Below, piece after piece: positions 34,496 to 45,600 of a stretch of DNA of 64,000 nt (position 1 is the stretch's first letter; each line of letters begins with the position of its first letter). A program made the position numbers and the translations under genes. Source of the DNA: Lineus longissimus (Eukaryota; Nemertea; Pilidiophora; Heteronemertea; Lineidae); contig NC_088314.1 of NCBI RefSeq assembly GCF_910592395.1, positions 4,402,001-4,466,000 of the forward strand, given 5' to 3'. A model generated the notes under the pieces. That model had not been told where the DNA came from. It did not search any database and saw only the letters and a program-made list of their open reading frames with translations.

Positions 34496-37400
34496 ATGTT
34501 GACTCCAGCATTTGAAATTAGTCAAACGGATGGATTCATCACCATCATCATTCATGCAAGATTTGCAAAGGTTAGTTGAAACTCTTGTGCCTCAGGAGAG
34601 CGGACCTGTGTTGGATGTCTCTGTTGCACTAAAGAGAGTAAGCTGCCCAAGCGCTCTGTTCAATCAGTTGCAATATCAACCAAACAACACAGTAGAATAA
34701 GACCCAGTTCATCATGCATGTAAAATATGTGTGTTCTAAACTAAAAGTATTTGTTTTTGTAGGTTGCAGAGACGGAGATATTCATTCAAGATGAAGAATT
34801 CAAATTCTATTCAAAACCATATTTCTTGAGGTAAGTTGGTCACTTGAATTGATAAAGAAAATCTTGGTGGTCTAGTGTTTATTCAATGTGCTCTCAAATT
34901 ACCATTAACTGTAAACCGTGTTTCCAGTTTGGGAGAAAATTACATCATACCAGTAATGTTGAAGAGGCATGAAGCTAACACTAACAGGTCCTTTAGAGTT
35001 TTGCAGCCTCCCAAATGCATGCACATTGAAGTTATATTTTTCATGATTCTTCTCACTTTCTGAAAGACTTCTCTAAAGTCGATTGTACATGTATGCCGTT
35101 TCTTTTATCTTGACCAAGTAATATTTTACTCGCACAGACTGAACCTTCCTGGAAAACTTCTCGAGGATGGACGCGAGATGGCCAGATTTGATGTGGAGAC
35201 AGGAACGCTCACTGCACGCATTCCTAAACAGACACCTGGAGAACATTTTAGGGGACTTGATATGATAACGAAATTGCTGGCACCAAAGGGGAACACCAAT
35301 GCAAAGGCACCTCTAATTGAAGTCTTAGGTAAGTTTTAAGAACTTTGTCCTTCACAGGCTTGTCTGAATTTCTAACAACATTAGTGATATCAGAACGCAG
35401 TTATATCTATCACTGCATTTGTAGCTCACTCTGCAATAAATATCATCTCTTATTTTCAGATTCAACTGAAGATCCATCCACTGGAGGTGGTGAGGCCTTC
35501 AGAGATGAGGAGGAGGATTTTGATGAGGACTTTGACTGGCAAATTGAGCAGATTCCCTACAGTCTAGAAAAGGACCCAATTCTCGAAGAAAGTTACAAAT
35601 ATGGCTTTGCAAACCTCAGGAGTGGAGTATTCCTTAGATTGCAGGTGGGGGTGAATGCGATGTTAATTCATTGAAAATTTTCAATTTGAATCAGACATTC
35701 TGCAATTACGTAAATATGTTTTTGCAGTTATTAAAAACTCTATTAATACCCTGTTTCATCAGACTCGTATGTTTTAGGAAGTTACTTGACTTCATGGGTC
35801 ACTGCCATGGTAGCAAGTTCCACAAAGTATGGCTAAATAAAAAAAGTTTGTCATCCAAATATTTGATAGTACATGTATGATACATGACATGAGGCACCTC
35901 GAGGAGGGGCTCAGCAGTCCAAGAGTTTCAACTATTTTGCTATAATGTCTTTTTTCCAGGATGAATTGTATGGTGTGATTGACCTGCTGGATCCAGACAA
36001 AACACCATCTCAAGAACGTACTGAAAGAAGACTTCGAGAGGAAGCTGATAAGTTTGATGGTGAATACTACTTGTGAGTAAAAAAGCACTTGTCAAAATTT
36101 GTCAACTTAGGTTTGTCTATCACAGAGCCTGCAAGATAACAGAAACCCTTGGAGTATGGTTTGGATGATTTTAAATAACTTTCCTCCTGCAGGGCTGACC
36201 TATTTGAAGATGATGCTATCCAGGAGATTCTGAGCTATGAACCTGTTTGGGTTGATGAATACAGACGAATCAAAAGTGGAGAGAATCCAGATAAGATTGG
36301 TGAGTTTTCAGATTTTGGATTTATGGAGTTGGCAAGTTTTTTCGATATTTGGAAACGTTGCCGTTTAGTCAAATTGAATTTCTTGCTGATCTATATTGCA
36401 ATATTAGTGGTTTCTTTTCAGTCACGCTTTCTGAAGATGATCATCAGAAGATGAAAGAACTGCCAAATAAAGAATATATCCTTTTCAATCGTATTTCTAT
36501 TTCGGCAGAAGTAGCCCTTTTCCTGGAAGAGTGGAATTGACCACCTTTAAAGAACATATAAGTTTTGAAAAGTTAGTTTAAAGTTGGTGATGTGAGTTCT
36601 TTTGGACAACTTGGCCCTGATCAGATGTGTTGTTGTTTCCTTAACCTTTTCCACACCTCCTCGATCATGACCAACAGGCTAGTGTACTCCTTGGCCTGGT
36701 GGACATCATATATGCCTATGCCTACGACAATAGAACAACAGAAGGGGAGAGTAATGTGGAGTCTGCCTGGACAGTCAGGAAACTTAGTGCAACACTATCA
36801 TGGCTGGAGGTAGGTAAAAATTCAATGCTTTATTTACTGCCTGCTATAGAACATTTTCTGTAGATTTGCTCGGTTTTTGAGTGTGGAGGTATTCCCAATA
36901 TTATGTAGAGGTGAAAAGTGCCATTCCTCCTTGATTAGTTTTCTCCAAAGATGTATCTTAAGTGGCGGTTCCCACTTAATGCTGTGAACATCAGAGTATA
37001 AACTACAGCCTTTTTACCCACAAATCAAATCACACTTTTGCTCAATTATACAACCAAATGCTCATCATCTTTCAGACTTTCACAAACCTAAAGATGGTGC
37101 TCCATTCATGTTTCCAACGTGCCCTTTCCTACCCACTTTATCGTCATTGGAAACTGAGCAAAAAGGTGCTGAGAGATACAGTCATGATATTCTCCATCGG
37201 TGAGTGTGTCTTGTGTTTCTCCGTCTGTTATTACCAGGTCGAAAATTATATAAAATTTGGCAAGGATCAAGTCATAGGTTGGGACCAAAATCACTGTCCC
37301 TAAAGGCGAGGGTGTTCCAACACTGGAACAGAGGTGTTCACCGAGGAAAGTTCAACTGTTCAAATAAAAATTTCAATCTGATTGTTTTCCAGGTAAGAGA

Positions 37401-38898
37401 CGTCTGCTGAAGTGTCTCTTGGAGATTCATACTTGTCTGAACACATCCGACCCGTACTACATCCTGAATGATATCTATATCACAGACTACTGTATCTGGC
37501 TCCAGGGTGTAAGGTAATGTCAGCTTCTTTCTCATAATTCTAGTAAAAGTTCCCCATACACTCGAACAGGTCAGAAAACATTGTACCCTTATTACATTCT
37601 CATTGAGTAATCTCTGTATCACAGATACTGTATCTGGTATGAGTAGTCCAACTGCAGAATCACTTACTTTGGTAGAAAGCCCTTTGAGTAGTTTTGAGAT
37701 ATTCTGTATTTTCCTTTTCTCTGACTTGGCCCCACACTCTGTGACTCAGATATCTAGTATTCCAATGTCTGTGGCATGGTATCTTTACAGTGTTTATCAT
37801 TTCAGTGAAAAACGTCTATCATCCCTTACAAGATCTCTGACAAAGGTTAGTACCATTGAGATTGTTATGTTCATCATGAAGGAAGTCTTTTTGCAGAAGA
37901 CACGTCAGCCTGTTTAGGTACACCTGCACTCTTCAGGCTTGTGCAAGGGATAGTCCAACCAGACCAAGTCTCCTGACTGTGCACGTTAGTATGTGGAGAC
38001 CACAAAAAGGACCACCGAGTTCCTGCCTGTAATCCTCCTTGAATGTTCATATCAGTGTGGAAAATAGATTTTCTGTACATTGCATCATTGTCAGTCTTAA
38101 GAATCAGAATAACTTCCCACTTCTGGTATACAACAAGGCCTACTTGTTTGAATCACCCTTTTGGTCAGTTTTTGATGAATCTTGTTTTTTCAGATAAAGG
38201 TTGAAAAAGAAGATGTCGGGCTTGAGCTCATTGAGCTTGAGGAGGCAGCTCAGCTAGTTCAAGAAGACGAACGACTACAAAACGAATTAAGTGCTGGAAT
38301 ATCCACTGTCTGCCTTGTGGACAAAAAGACGGGAAAGCCTGGAGCAGAAAAAAGTGTCAACATTGAAAAGTGTAGTGATATCTCTGCATCCAGAGAGGAA
38401 GCAGTGTGTACAAAACTTGGTGCTCTTTTGCTTGACAATGATACTACTATTCAAGGAGAGCTCGAAAGTAAAAGCAGCGAGGCGACATTGAAGGGAGAAA
38501 TTTGTGAAAGTGGTGCAGATATTTCTGGCAATAAAACTGGCATGAATTGTAGTAGTAAGGGAACTGTGACATGTAACAGAGAACTTGCCGAAGGGATCAA
38601 GCACTTTGATGTCCAAAATTTGTTACATTGTCAGAATGACGCTGGAGTTAATATGCGCGATTCAGATGATGTTTCATCTGAGGACAGCGGTAGTGATTCT
38701 AGTTCTTGTGGTTCTTGTAGTGATGATGACTCTGATGAGGATGACGACTCATCAGCTTCAGAAGAGGGACTAGCCAATGTGGTGAATTCACCAAATCTGG
38801 GCACATCAAGTGACTTGACTGCAGATTCAGAAGTTAAGCAAAGACAAATGATCACAGTGATAGATTCTTCTGAGAAACCCCAATGCGGCTCGATCTAA
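34496..38898 (+). CDS. SHQ1: SHQ1, H/ACA ribonucleoprotein assembly factor
   Basis: Chaperone that binds dyskerin before its loading into H/ACA snoRNPs and telomerase. Exons: 34496-34570, 34763-34830, 35138-35328, 35460-35644, 35960-36072, 36193-36299, 36422-36510, 36678-36809, 37076-37199, 37393-37513, 37806-37845, 38194-38898. Total 1950 nt, 649 residues (human 577), all phases agreeing; the 36510 and 36678 sites are the least certain. MLTPAFEISQ at the start is the conserved N terminus of the CS (Hsp20-like) domain. The SHQ1 helical domain follows with EEDFDEDFDWQIEQ, YGFANLRSGV, FDGEYYLADLFED, TTEGESNVESAWTVRKLS and DPYYILNDIYITDYCIWLQ. The C-terminal 200 residues are acidic, Ser/Asp-rich and poorly conserved. 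A 5'UTR acceptor is at about 34472. AATAAA at 39078-39083 would end the mRNA. Confidence 0.95.
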
Positions 38899-39310
38899 GC
38901 TTTTTTACGCAGGTTGGGGCCATTTAGTTCAGCTTTTGATCCGATGACCATGCATTTGCTTTCATATTGCTACTTACTTACATTGTATTATATGAGTCAG
39001 TCGTTTTTGTGTCTCAGCTAAAGTTTTAGCAGGTTGCCTTACTGTACATTTACTTTGAATCTGAAAAAAACTTTTGTAATAAAATCATGTCTCGTGTTTT
39101 TCGTCCATCTGTGGCAAGTTATATGATTGTGTAGCATCCGCCTGTTCATCTGTAGTCAGCGTGGACAGATGAGAACGCTCTTGCACGGCCCAATGTCAGT
39201 CCATTCCATTTATTGTGCTGTTGGAGATATTAGGTTATCAGGTTACAGTAAGTGGCTTGGCTGGCTTTGAAAGGATTAATAAGGCCTTGGTAATAAAGTC
39301 AAGCTGAAAG

Positions 39311-39488
39311 TACAGTGGAACCTCTCTGTTAAAGACACTCTTAGAATGAAAAATGCCATCCTCAATTGAGGTGTCCTGATTGGAGAGGTCGAATTAATGG
39401 GAATGACTAATTTGGGACAAAATGCAGTGAATAATTTGAGGTCGAACTATTTTCTCATTACTGGTTTGCATTAGAACCAATTACTGTA
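39311..39488. mobile_element. Candidate non-autonomous DNA element (CAGTGGAACC type)
   Basis: Starts TACAGTGGAACCTCTCTG and ends TTAGAACC..TTACTGTA, with weak terminal inverted similarity and TA at both ends. Inside, 'cctctctgttaaagacactc' and 'gaggtgtcctgattggagagg' are roughly inverted. A related segment occurs at 61450-61615. Possibly a Tc1/pogo-type MITE. Confidence 0.4.
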
Positions 39489-39625
39489 TACTAGATTTTC
39501 CTTTATCAATAATTAATCTACTGGTGACACAAAGACCTCAATACCACTATCTAATCATTCATACATTACCTTTGCCGGACTTTTATCACCAAGAAAAGCA
39601 TTGGCAGAGACATTTGTGTGCCAAA

Positions 39626-41185
39626 ATGGAGTCAGTTCAGTCATATCGTCTGCTCCAGGTCGCAGAGATCACTGTGGTCTTCCTTCTACTTTCCAATTTT
39701 CATGCAACTCTCTCCAAACGAGTGTTGCTAGTACCATGCCCTGTGGGCAGTCACATCTTACAAGCTAACTCCATTGCTGATGGTCTTCTTGCCCGTGGTC
39801 ATGAAGTGTCAGCCATCTGGAACGTTAGAGGAAAATCCAAGGAGAGCGTCATGAACCCGAAGGTGTCCTTGTTGCGCTATGACACAGGCCATATTCCAGT
39901 CTTTGCAGATCCAGACTACGAACGAAAACTTCTTTCGATGGAGTTGGAGGGAGTAGACGCTTTTCCGATTTTGGAGGAACTGTCTGAGAGGGACATCAGT
40001 GAATGCAAAAGGATGCTTGGGAATAAGCAGTTGGAAGATGCCGTTATGAAAGGGATGTTCGACTTTGTTGTTGTGGATGGGATATACCGTTGTTTGGTGA
40101 TTTTCCCCGATCGTATGAAAGTGCCTTTTGCAATATACATGTCATTCTTACCAGCAGACATGCCACATGCTGCCCTTCAGGGGCCACTGTTAGTCCACAG
40201 TCCTTTTGATAACATGTTCACAGACTGGGAAGATTCCTTCTACACTAAACTTATTAGAGTAGGCGTGACATTTCTGTTTTCGGAGCCTGATGTGTATGGT
40301 GAGTTTTCTAACAGGACTACTTCAGATATAATAAAGAATTTTTCCCTATGGTTGTACGATGTCAGCAGTGTATTTGAAACTCCACTGCCTGTCTCTCCAA
40401 ATGTCATCCATGTCGGTGGTTTGAACACACGTGTTCCAAAGCCCTTGGAAGATGGCGAACTGAAGCATTTCATGGACTCTTCAAGGAATGGTGTCATCAT
40501 TGTGTCATTTGGAAGTTTTGTGCATTATTTTCCCGATTGGCTGACTAATATACTGATCGACACCTTCAGTGGTCTTCCCTACGACATAGTCTGGAAGTTG
40601 AATAAAGACTCCATAACATCCGGACAATCGTTATCCAAGAATGTATTCGCGATTGATTGGATACCTCAAAATGACATCTTAGGTCACCCCAATACAAAAC
40701 TCTTCATCACCCATTGTGGCAACAGTGGACAACATGAGGCTTTGTACAATCAAGTACCCATGTTAGGAATACCTCTGTTTGGCGACCAGGTATTCAATGC
40801 AAAAAGATTAGAATGGCTCCGCTTTGGTCTGTATTTGAGACCAAGAGACCTCAGTAAAGACAAGTTATCTGCTAAAATCAATGACATCCTTACGAACAAG
40901 ACTATTTCGGAAGGCATTTCAAAAGCTTCCCATATCTTTCACGACCAGCTGATGCCACCAAAGGAAACTGCTGCCTACTGGATTGAGCATGTGATGCAGC
41001 ATGGTGCTGGACACCTCAAAAGCGCCACCAATGAGTTGTCATGGTTTCAGATACTTATGTTTGATGTCCTGTTAGTGATGTGTTTAACAGTGTTCCTCAC
41101 CGCTAATGTATTATATTGTTTTTGCCGGTGTTTTTTAATCAGATGCTACCGTCAAGGTGCCAAAAATAAACTAAAGACGTCTTAG
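39626..41185 (+). CDS. UDP-glucuronosyltransferase (single exon)
   Basis: ER membrane enzyme of the GT1 family that conjugates UDP-sugars to small lipophilic molecules. The start is ATG at 39626 in context CCAAAATGG; the upstream in-frame codons have no ATG, so the protein is 519 residues, typical for the family (about 520-530). Hydrophobic signal peptide (ITVVFLLLSNFHATLS), then the acceptor domain beginning RVLLVPCPVGSH, whose His fits the catalytic base. The nucleotide-sugar signature runs from WIPQNDILGHPNTKLFITH through GNSGQHEALYNQVPMLGIPL to FGDQ. A membrane helix near the C terminus (about 470-495) is followed by a basic tail ending KLKTS, a KxKxx ER-retrieval signal. No introns interrupt it. 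The vertebrate subfamily and substrate cannot be assigned. AATAAA at 41298 and 41341. Confidence 0.93.
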   Translation: MESVQSYRLLQVAEITVVFLLLSNFHATLSKRVLLVPCPVGSHILQANSIADGLLARGHEVSAIWNVRGKSKESVMNPKVSLLRYDTGHIPVFADPDYERKLLSMELEGVDAFPILEELSERDISECKRMLGNKQLEDAVMKGMFDFVVVDGIYRCLVIFPDRMKVPFAIYMSFLPADMPHAALQGPLLVHSPFDNMFTDWEDSFYTKLIRVGVTFLFSEPDVYGEFSNRTTSDIIKNFSLWLYDVSSVFETPLPVSPNVIHVGGLNTRVPKPLEDGELKHFMDSSRNGVIIVSFGSFVHYFPDWLTNILIDTFSGLPYDIVWKLNKDSITSGQSLSKNVFAIDWIPQNDILGHPNTKLFITHCGNSGQHEALYNQVPMLGIPLFGDQVFNAKRLEWLRFGLYLRPRDLSKDKLSAKINDILTNKTISEGISKASHIFHDQLMPPKETAAYWIEHVMQHGAGHLKSATNELSWFQILMFDVLLVMCLTVFLTANVLYCFCRCFLIRCYRQGAKNKLKTS

Positions 41186-42636
41186 TATACAGAAATGAGC
41201 AAGACCGAGGTTGGATATCTTGAATGCTGTCAGGATCATGTCTTCTTTTGCCCCATGTGAGCACAATGTCCCTTTCCATAAAGTCATATAGTTTTCAAAT
41301 AAAAGTAAAAATAATTGTAGCTATATCTTTACAATGAATTAATAAAATTTTACTTTCTGAGTTCAAAATAATTTGTTTGACCTTTTTGATAGATTTTGAA
41401 AGTTTTTGGCATTTCTGAAGTAAATTCTTAGTCTGTTATCAATTCTTGCTGGTTAATACTTCACTTCAAATTTCGCGCCATTGGAACTTATCGTCGATTG
41501 GTAAGCGCGCACCTGCTCAATTGTCCGACCCCTCTACCAGCTATTGAATACCTGCTCAGTTCATTTTAGAATCGTCTTGCTTCGCGCATTATGTGACGAT
41601 ATTATACATATTTTCTCCCTAAATTACTCGTAATATAACTGCATCTTATTCTCCACTCTTGTGGTATGTATTGCTGCAACATCTTATCTTTATTTTCGTA
41701 TAATTCTTAATGTAATTAGTGTCGTGTGGACTTAGAATTTTGAGTGCAAATGTTGGGAAAATTAGCACTTTTTCTTTTTGTGCGCAATCGCAATGGCGGA
41801 CTTTGGGACGAAGACATATTCCCACTGCGCAGAGAGCAGTTCACGGTCGTCTTATGCTCCCCTAAAACACCAAACCAACCCATTTTGTGATCCAAATGAT
41901 TCTCAATAAGGACTTCCTTTCCCTCGGGAATGATAAAAATCTTATTTCCAACGCTAAATGCCCTAAATTTATGTCCATGTGTGCTCCCATCACGCCCCAA
42001 AGTTCGCCCCGCCATTTTGCACAGCCCATTGCATTCGCGCAAGCTCAAGCGCAGTCGCAAATCATGTCCCCTCAGTCTGGACTCGGCCCCCGAAGGGAGC
42101 GGTCGCACGTCCCATAATGGTCCCTCTGACCTCTGCAAATCTGATTGAGTGAATGATGTATTCCTGGTCAGGGTGACGAGTGGCTTTAAATGATAAGGCC
42201 TAGCCTACCTCACAACAACACTGGACTGCCTTGTCAAACATCCATAACACCATGTCCAGCCCTACTTCTCATTCTGTGATCTGTCTCACTAAAGCCAAAG
42301 GGTGCCTACCCTGGCAGACATAGGCCATGACCTGATGTAGGCTACATTGTTAGAATAGATTATGCCTGATGACACTGACAATCATCATGATGCAGCTGAG
42401 TGATACTGATAGATGATGTGGAACTGGAAGAAGCCCAATGGCCGGGAGAACTATAGGCTACACCTACCTAGCAGTGCAGCGCAGGGCATTTTTTCAGTCA
42501 CATCTATCTGCGGGTCGCATAGATTGTGATGTTTCATCAATCTTGATTGAAAGCTAGCCTAGGGCAAAGTATTGATAATATAATTAATTATAAGATCACT
42601 TACTTCAAGACTGAGTCAGAGTGCGCCTCTACAGCC
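41186..42636. promoter_or_regulatory. Intergenic: UGT 3'UTR and probable NRF1 promoter/5'UTR
   Basis: After the UGT polyadenylation signals, the segment 41755-42120 becomes CpG-rich. It contains ATGGCGGACTTTGGGACG (plus, about 41792) and AAAATGGCGGGGCG (minus, about 42012-42024), both YY1-like. A 141-codon minus frame also lies here (41716-42138). The NRF1 coding start at 42637 is probably preceded by a 5'UTR intron. Confidence 0.4.
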
Positions 42637-45600
42637 ATGAACATCAACTCGAGTATGGCGTCCCACCTGATGGCGGAGGACATGAGTGATGCCAGCTCCA
42701 ATGAGAGTACACAGTTTGATGACACTGACCTGTTGAACTCGACTGTTCATGATGATGTCACAGCACAACTGGTTGCAGCAGGTAGGTGCAGTTATTCTGA
42801 TCTGACCTGATAAAAAGCAGTTTTTGTATTGAGTTGGGTGCCAACCCCAAGCATGTAGGCCTTCCACATTGGTTGTTGGCAGTACTTGCCTTCACTCATT
42901 CCAGACCCCTAGACCTTGCGCAAAAGAGCCATCTGGAGATGTATTAATCCCAGATCAACACCACTTACCATACCTTATTACTTTTAGCTTGACTGATTTC
43001 AGGGTTCTGCTTGATCACTTACCAGCCTTGAGTTATACATTGCCTTCATTCACCCTTCCTCCTTTCAGGACCAATAGGTGTTGCAGCTGCCGCTGCGATT
43101 GCTACAGGAAAAAAGCGCAAGAGGCCACACTCTTTTGAGACGAATCCTTCAATCCGAAAGAGACAACAAACACGTCTGCTGAGGTATGAATGATGGATTC
43201 ATCAATCAGTTGTAGAATCTCGGTGCTGTGCAGCATAATTGCCTAGCTGTCTACAATCATTTTTGTGTTGATTTAAATGGCTTGATGGTTCATCTAGTTT
43301 CTTTGTAAATGTAAGAACATGCCCCACTAAACATTAAGTACTTATGACTCTTGAAGTGAGTTGCCTTGGGTTGCAAGTATGCAAATGTGTGGGCTGTTAG
43401 GGTTTCTTTGTTTCCAGCTGAGAATATATTTCTATTTTTCAAAGTTTGATTATTTGTTGTCTTCAGGAAGTTGAAAGCCACAATTGATGAGTATACAACG
43501 CGTGTCGGCCAGCAAGCAATTGTGCTGAGTGTAACTCCTGGAAAACCCAGTCAGTCTTCAAATGCGTACAAATGTTTTGGATCTCAGCCATTGGAAACTG
43601 TTGTAAGTAGCCCACCCCATTTCAAATAATGTTATGCTACCCCAACCAGTGTCAGTTCATAACGTTCTGAATCTCCAGTCGTCAGTTTGAATGCCTGTCC
43701 GGAGCGCTGAGTAGCTCTGTGTTACAGCTTGATATTTTAGCTGGAATGATAATAATGTGAAGTGACTTGAGTGATGATATCACATAGGATTTTGTGCTAT
43801 AGAACAAAAAGTATCATCATTTCAACCTATTTCTCCTCTTCAGATTCGTAATTGCCGAAATGTGATAATGCAAGATTTAGAGGCATCTCTATCGCAGCAG
43901 ACTCCTCCGGCAGTGCCAGATAATCCAGCGTTACATGAACTACCGGCATTGATCATCGATGGTATACCAACGCCAGTTGATAAAATGACACAGGTGAGTT
44001 GGTACCAGTATGATCATAATGATCACTTACGTCTTCGTCCTGTGCTAAATAATAATGATTTCTAAAGTGCTGAGAGTAAAGATGTTTTATTTGTGAGCAA
44101 AGTTGAGAGCCAAATCAAATTGTTGCTCTTTAGTTCAAGATGCAATAGAAAGTATCATATTGAGCATTGGTAATAACCAGCACTTGCAAAAAAAAACTGT
44201 AAAAAGGTTTTGAACACTTCTTGTTTGTGTTTAACTATAAATATGATGTTATCTTTGAGACCATTTTCAGGTTTGACAAACTTCTGCTTTATATATGTTA
44301 AATCTCCCTACAGCAGTTTGAAAAAGTTTTTTTTGTTTCTGCTCACACTTAAAGTGAGGGGGTGTCTGCAATAGGAAAGATGAGCTTTGTCTCACCCTAC
44401 AAATTTTCTTGAGTTGCCTGGACTCCCCTCCAAGGTTCTGCTTGCCTTGTTGCTCCTCTGGATTTTTTTCAGACAGTCCCATCAATTCATATCTTCTAGG
44501 CCCAGCTACGTAACTTCATCCCTCTGATGCTGAAGTACTCCACGGGCCGGGGGAAGCCTGGATGGGGAAAGGAGGAGTACCGTCCCTTGTGGTGGCCAAG
44601 TGATGTCCCGTGGGCTAATGTTCGAAGTGATGTCCGTTTGGATGAAACTAAACAGAAGGTATATTGATTTACATTTTGGTGCTTTAATAGACCATATTTG
44701 TTTCCTGTAGGCCCAACTACGTGCATTCATCCCAGAGATGCTGAAATACTCGACTGGACGATCGAAGCCAGGTTGGGGAAAGCCAGAGTGTCGGCCTGTT
44801 TGGTGGCCAAGTGACCTTCCCTGGGCTAATGTACGTAGTGATGTACGCACCGACGAGGATAAGAAGAAGGTAGACGCTGTAGTTGTAATTTGATTCTGGT
44901 GTCACAGGAAGGCTTTCCAGTTGCACTTTAGTATTGTTGGCTAGTTCTCGCTACTATGTATTATAAGTCCGGGTCTGTCGGATCCTCAAATGAAATACAG
45001 GGTAGTCTAATTTTAAAACCGTCCAACACAGAATATTTTTTCCAGTGTTCTTTCTTATTGAAAACTGGAAAGCCTTTTATAGTGCTGACCTGGTAGGAGT
45101 CCATTACATAACTTTCGTTCTGTCATTCTATTCTAATATTAATGTCGATAATGTGTTGATTTCCTCATTTCCTTTGTTTTGAATATTTTTTGTTCTGTAT
45201 TGTAGATGTTTTTATGTCCAATTTTGGTATCAAAAATATGAAATTCCACAGGCAATTTACCTTGTTGATGGTTGATTTAGTGTACTGACTTTATTTTTTA
45301 ATTTCAGTACTTTCTTTATCATTACAACAGTTAAAAACAAAGAGCCCTTGCCATGCAATATTTACATTTTCGTACTGTGATTGCACCAGATTAGTGACCA
45401 ATATTAAAATGGCTTTTCCTGACACTTGTGTTGAGGAGTGCACGAATGATAAAAATCAGGACTAAAAACTACATGATAATCATTAAAACAAGAAAAGATC
45501 TATCAGGAAGTTTTTCCTAAATGGTAAGGAAAGGCCTGCGCATGAGCACTAAAAATTTAGTTCTCTGCCCCTGTCCTCAAACTGTACTAATCGATTATGA

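Noticed and set aside
39524-39625. In-frame 34-codon extension upstream of the UGT start
   Set aside because: It begins with GTG, lacks an ATG, and would bury the signal peptide. The ATG at 39626 has a good Kozak context.
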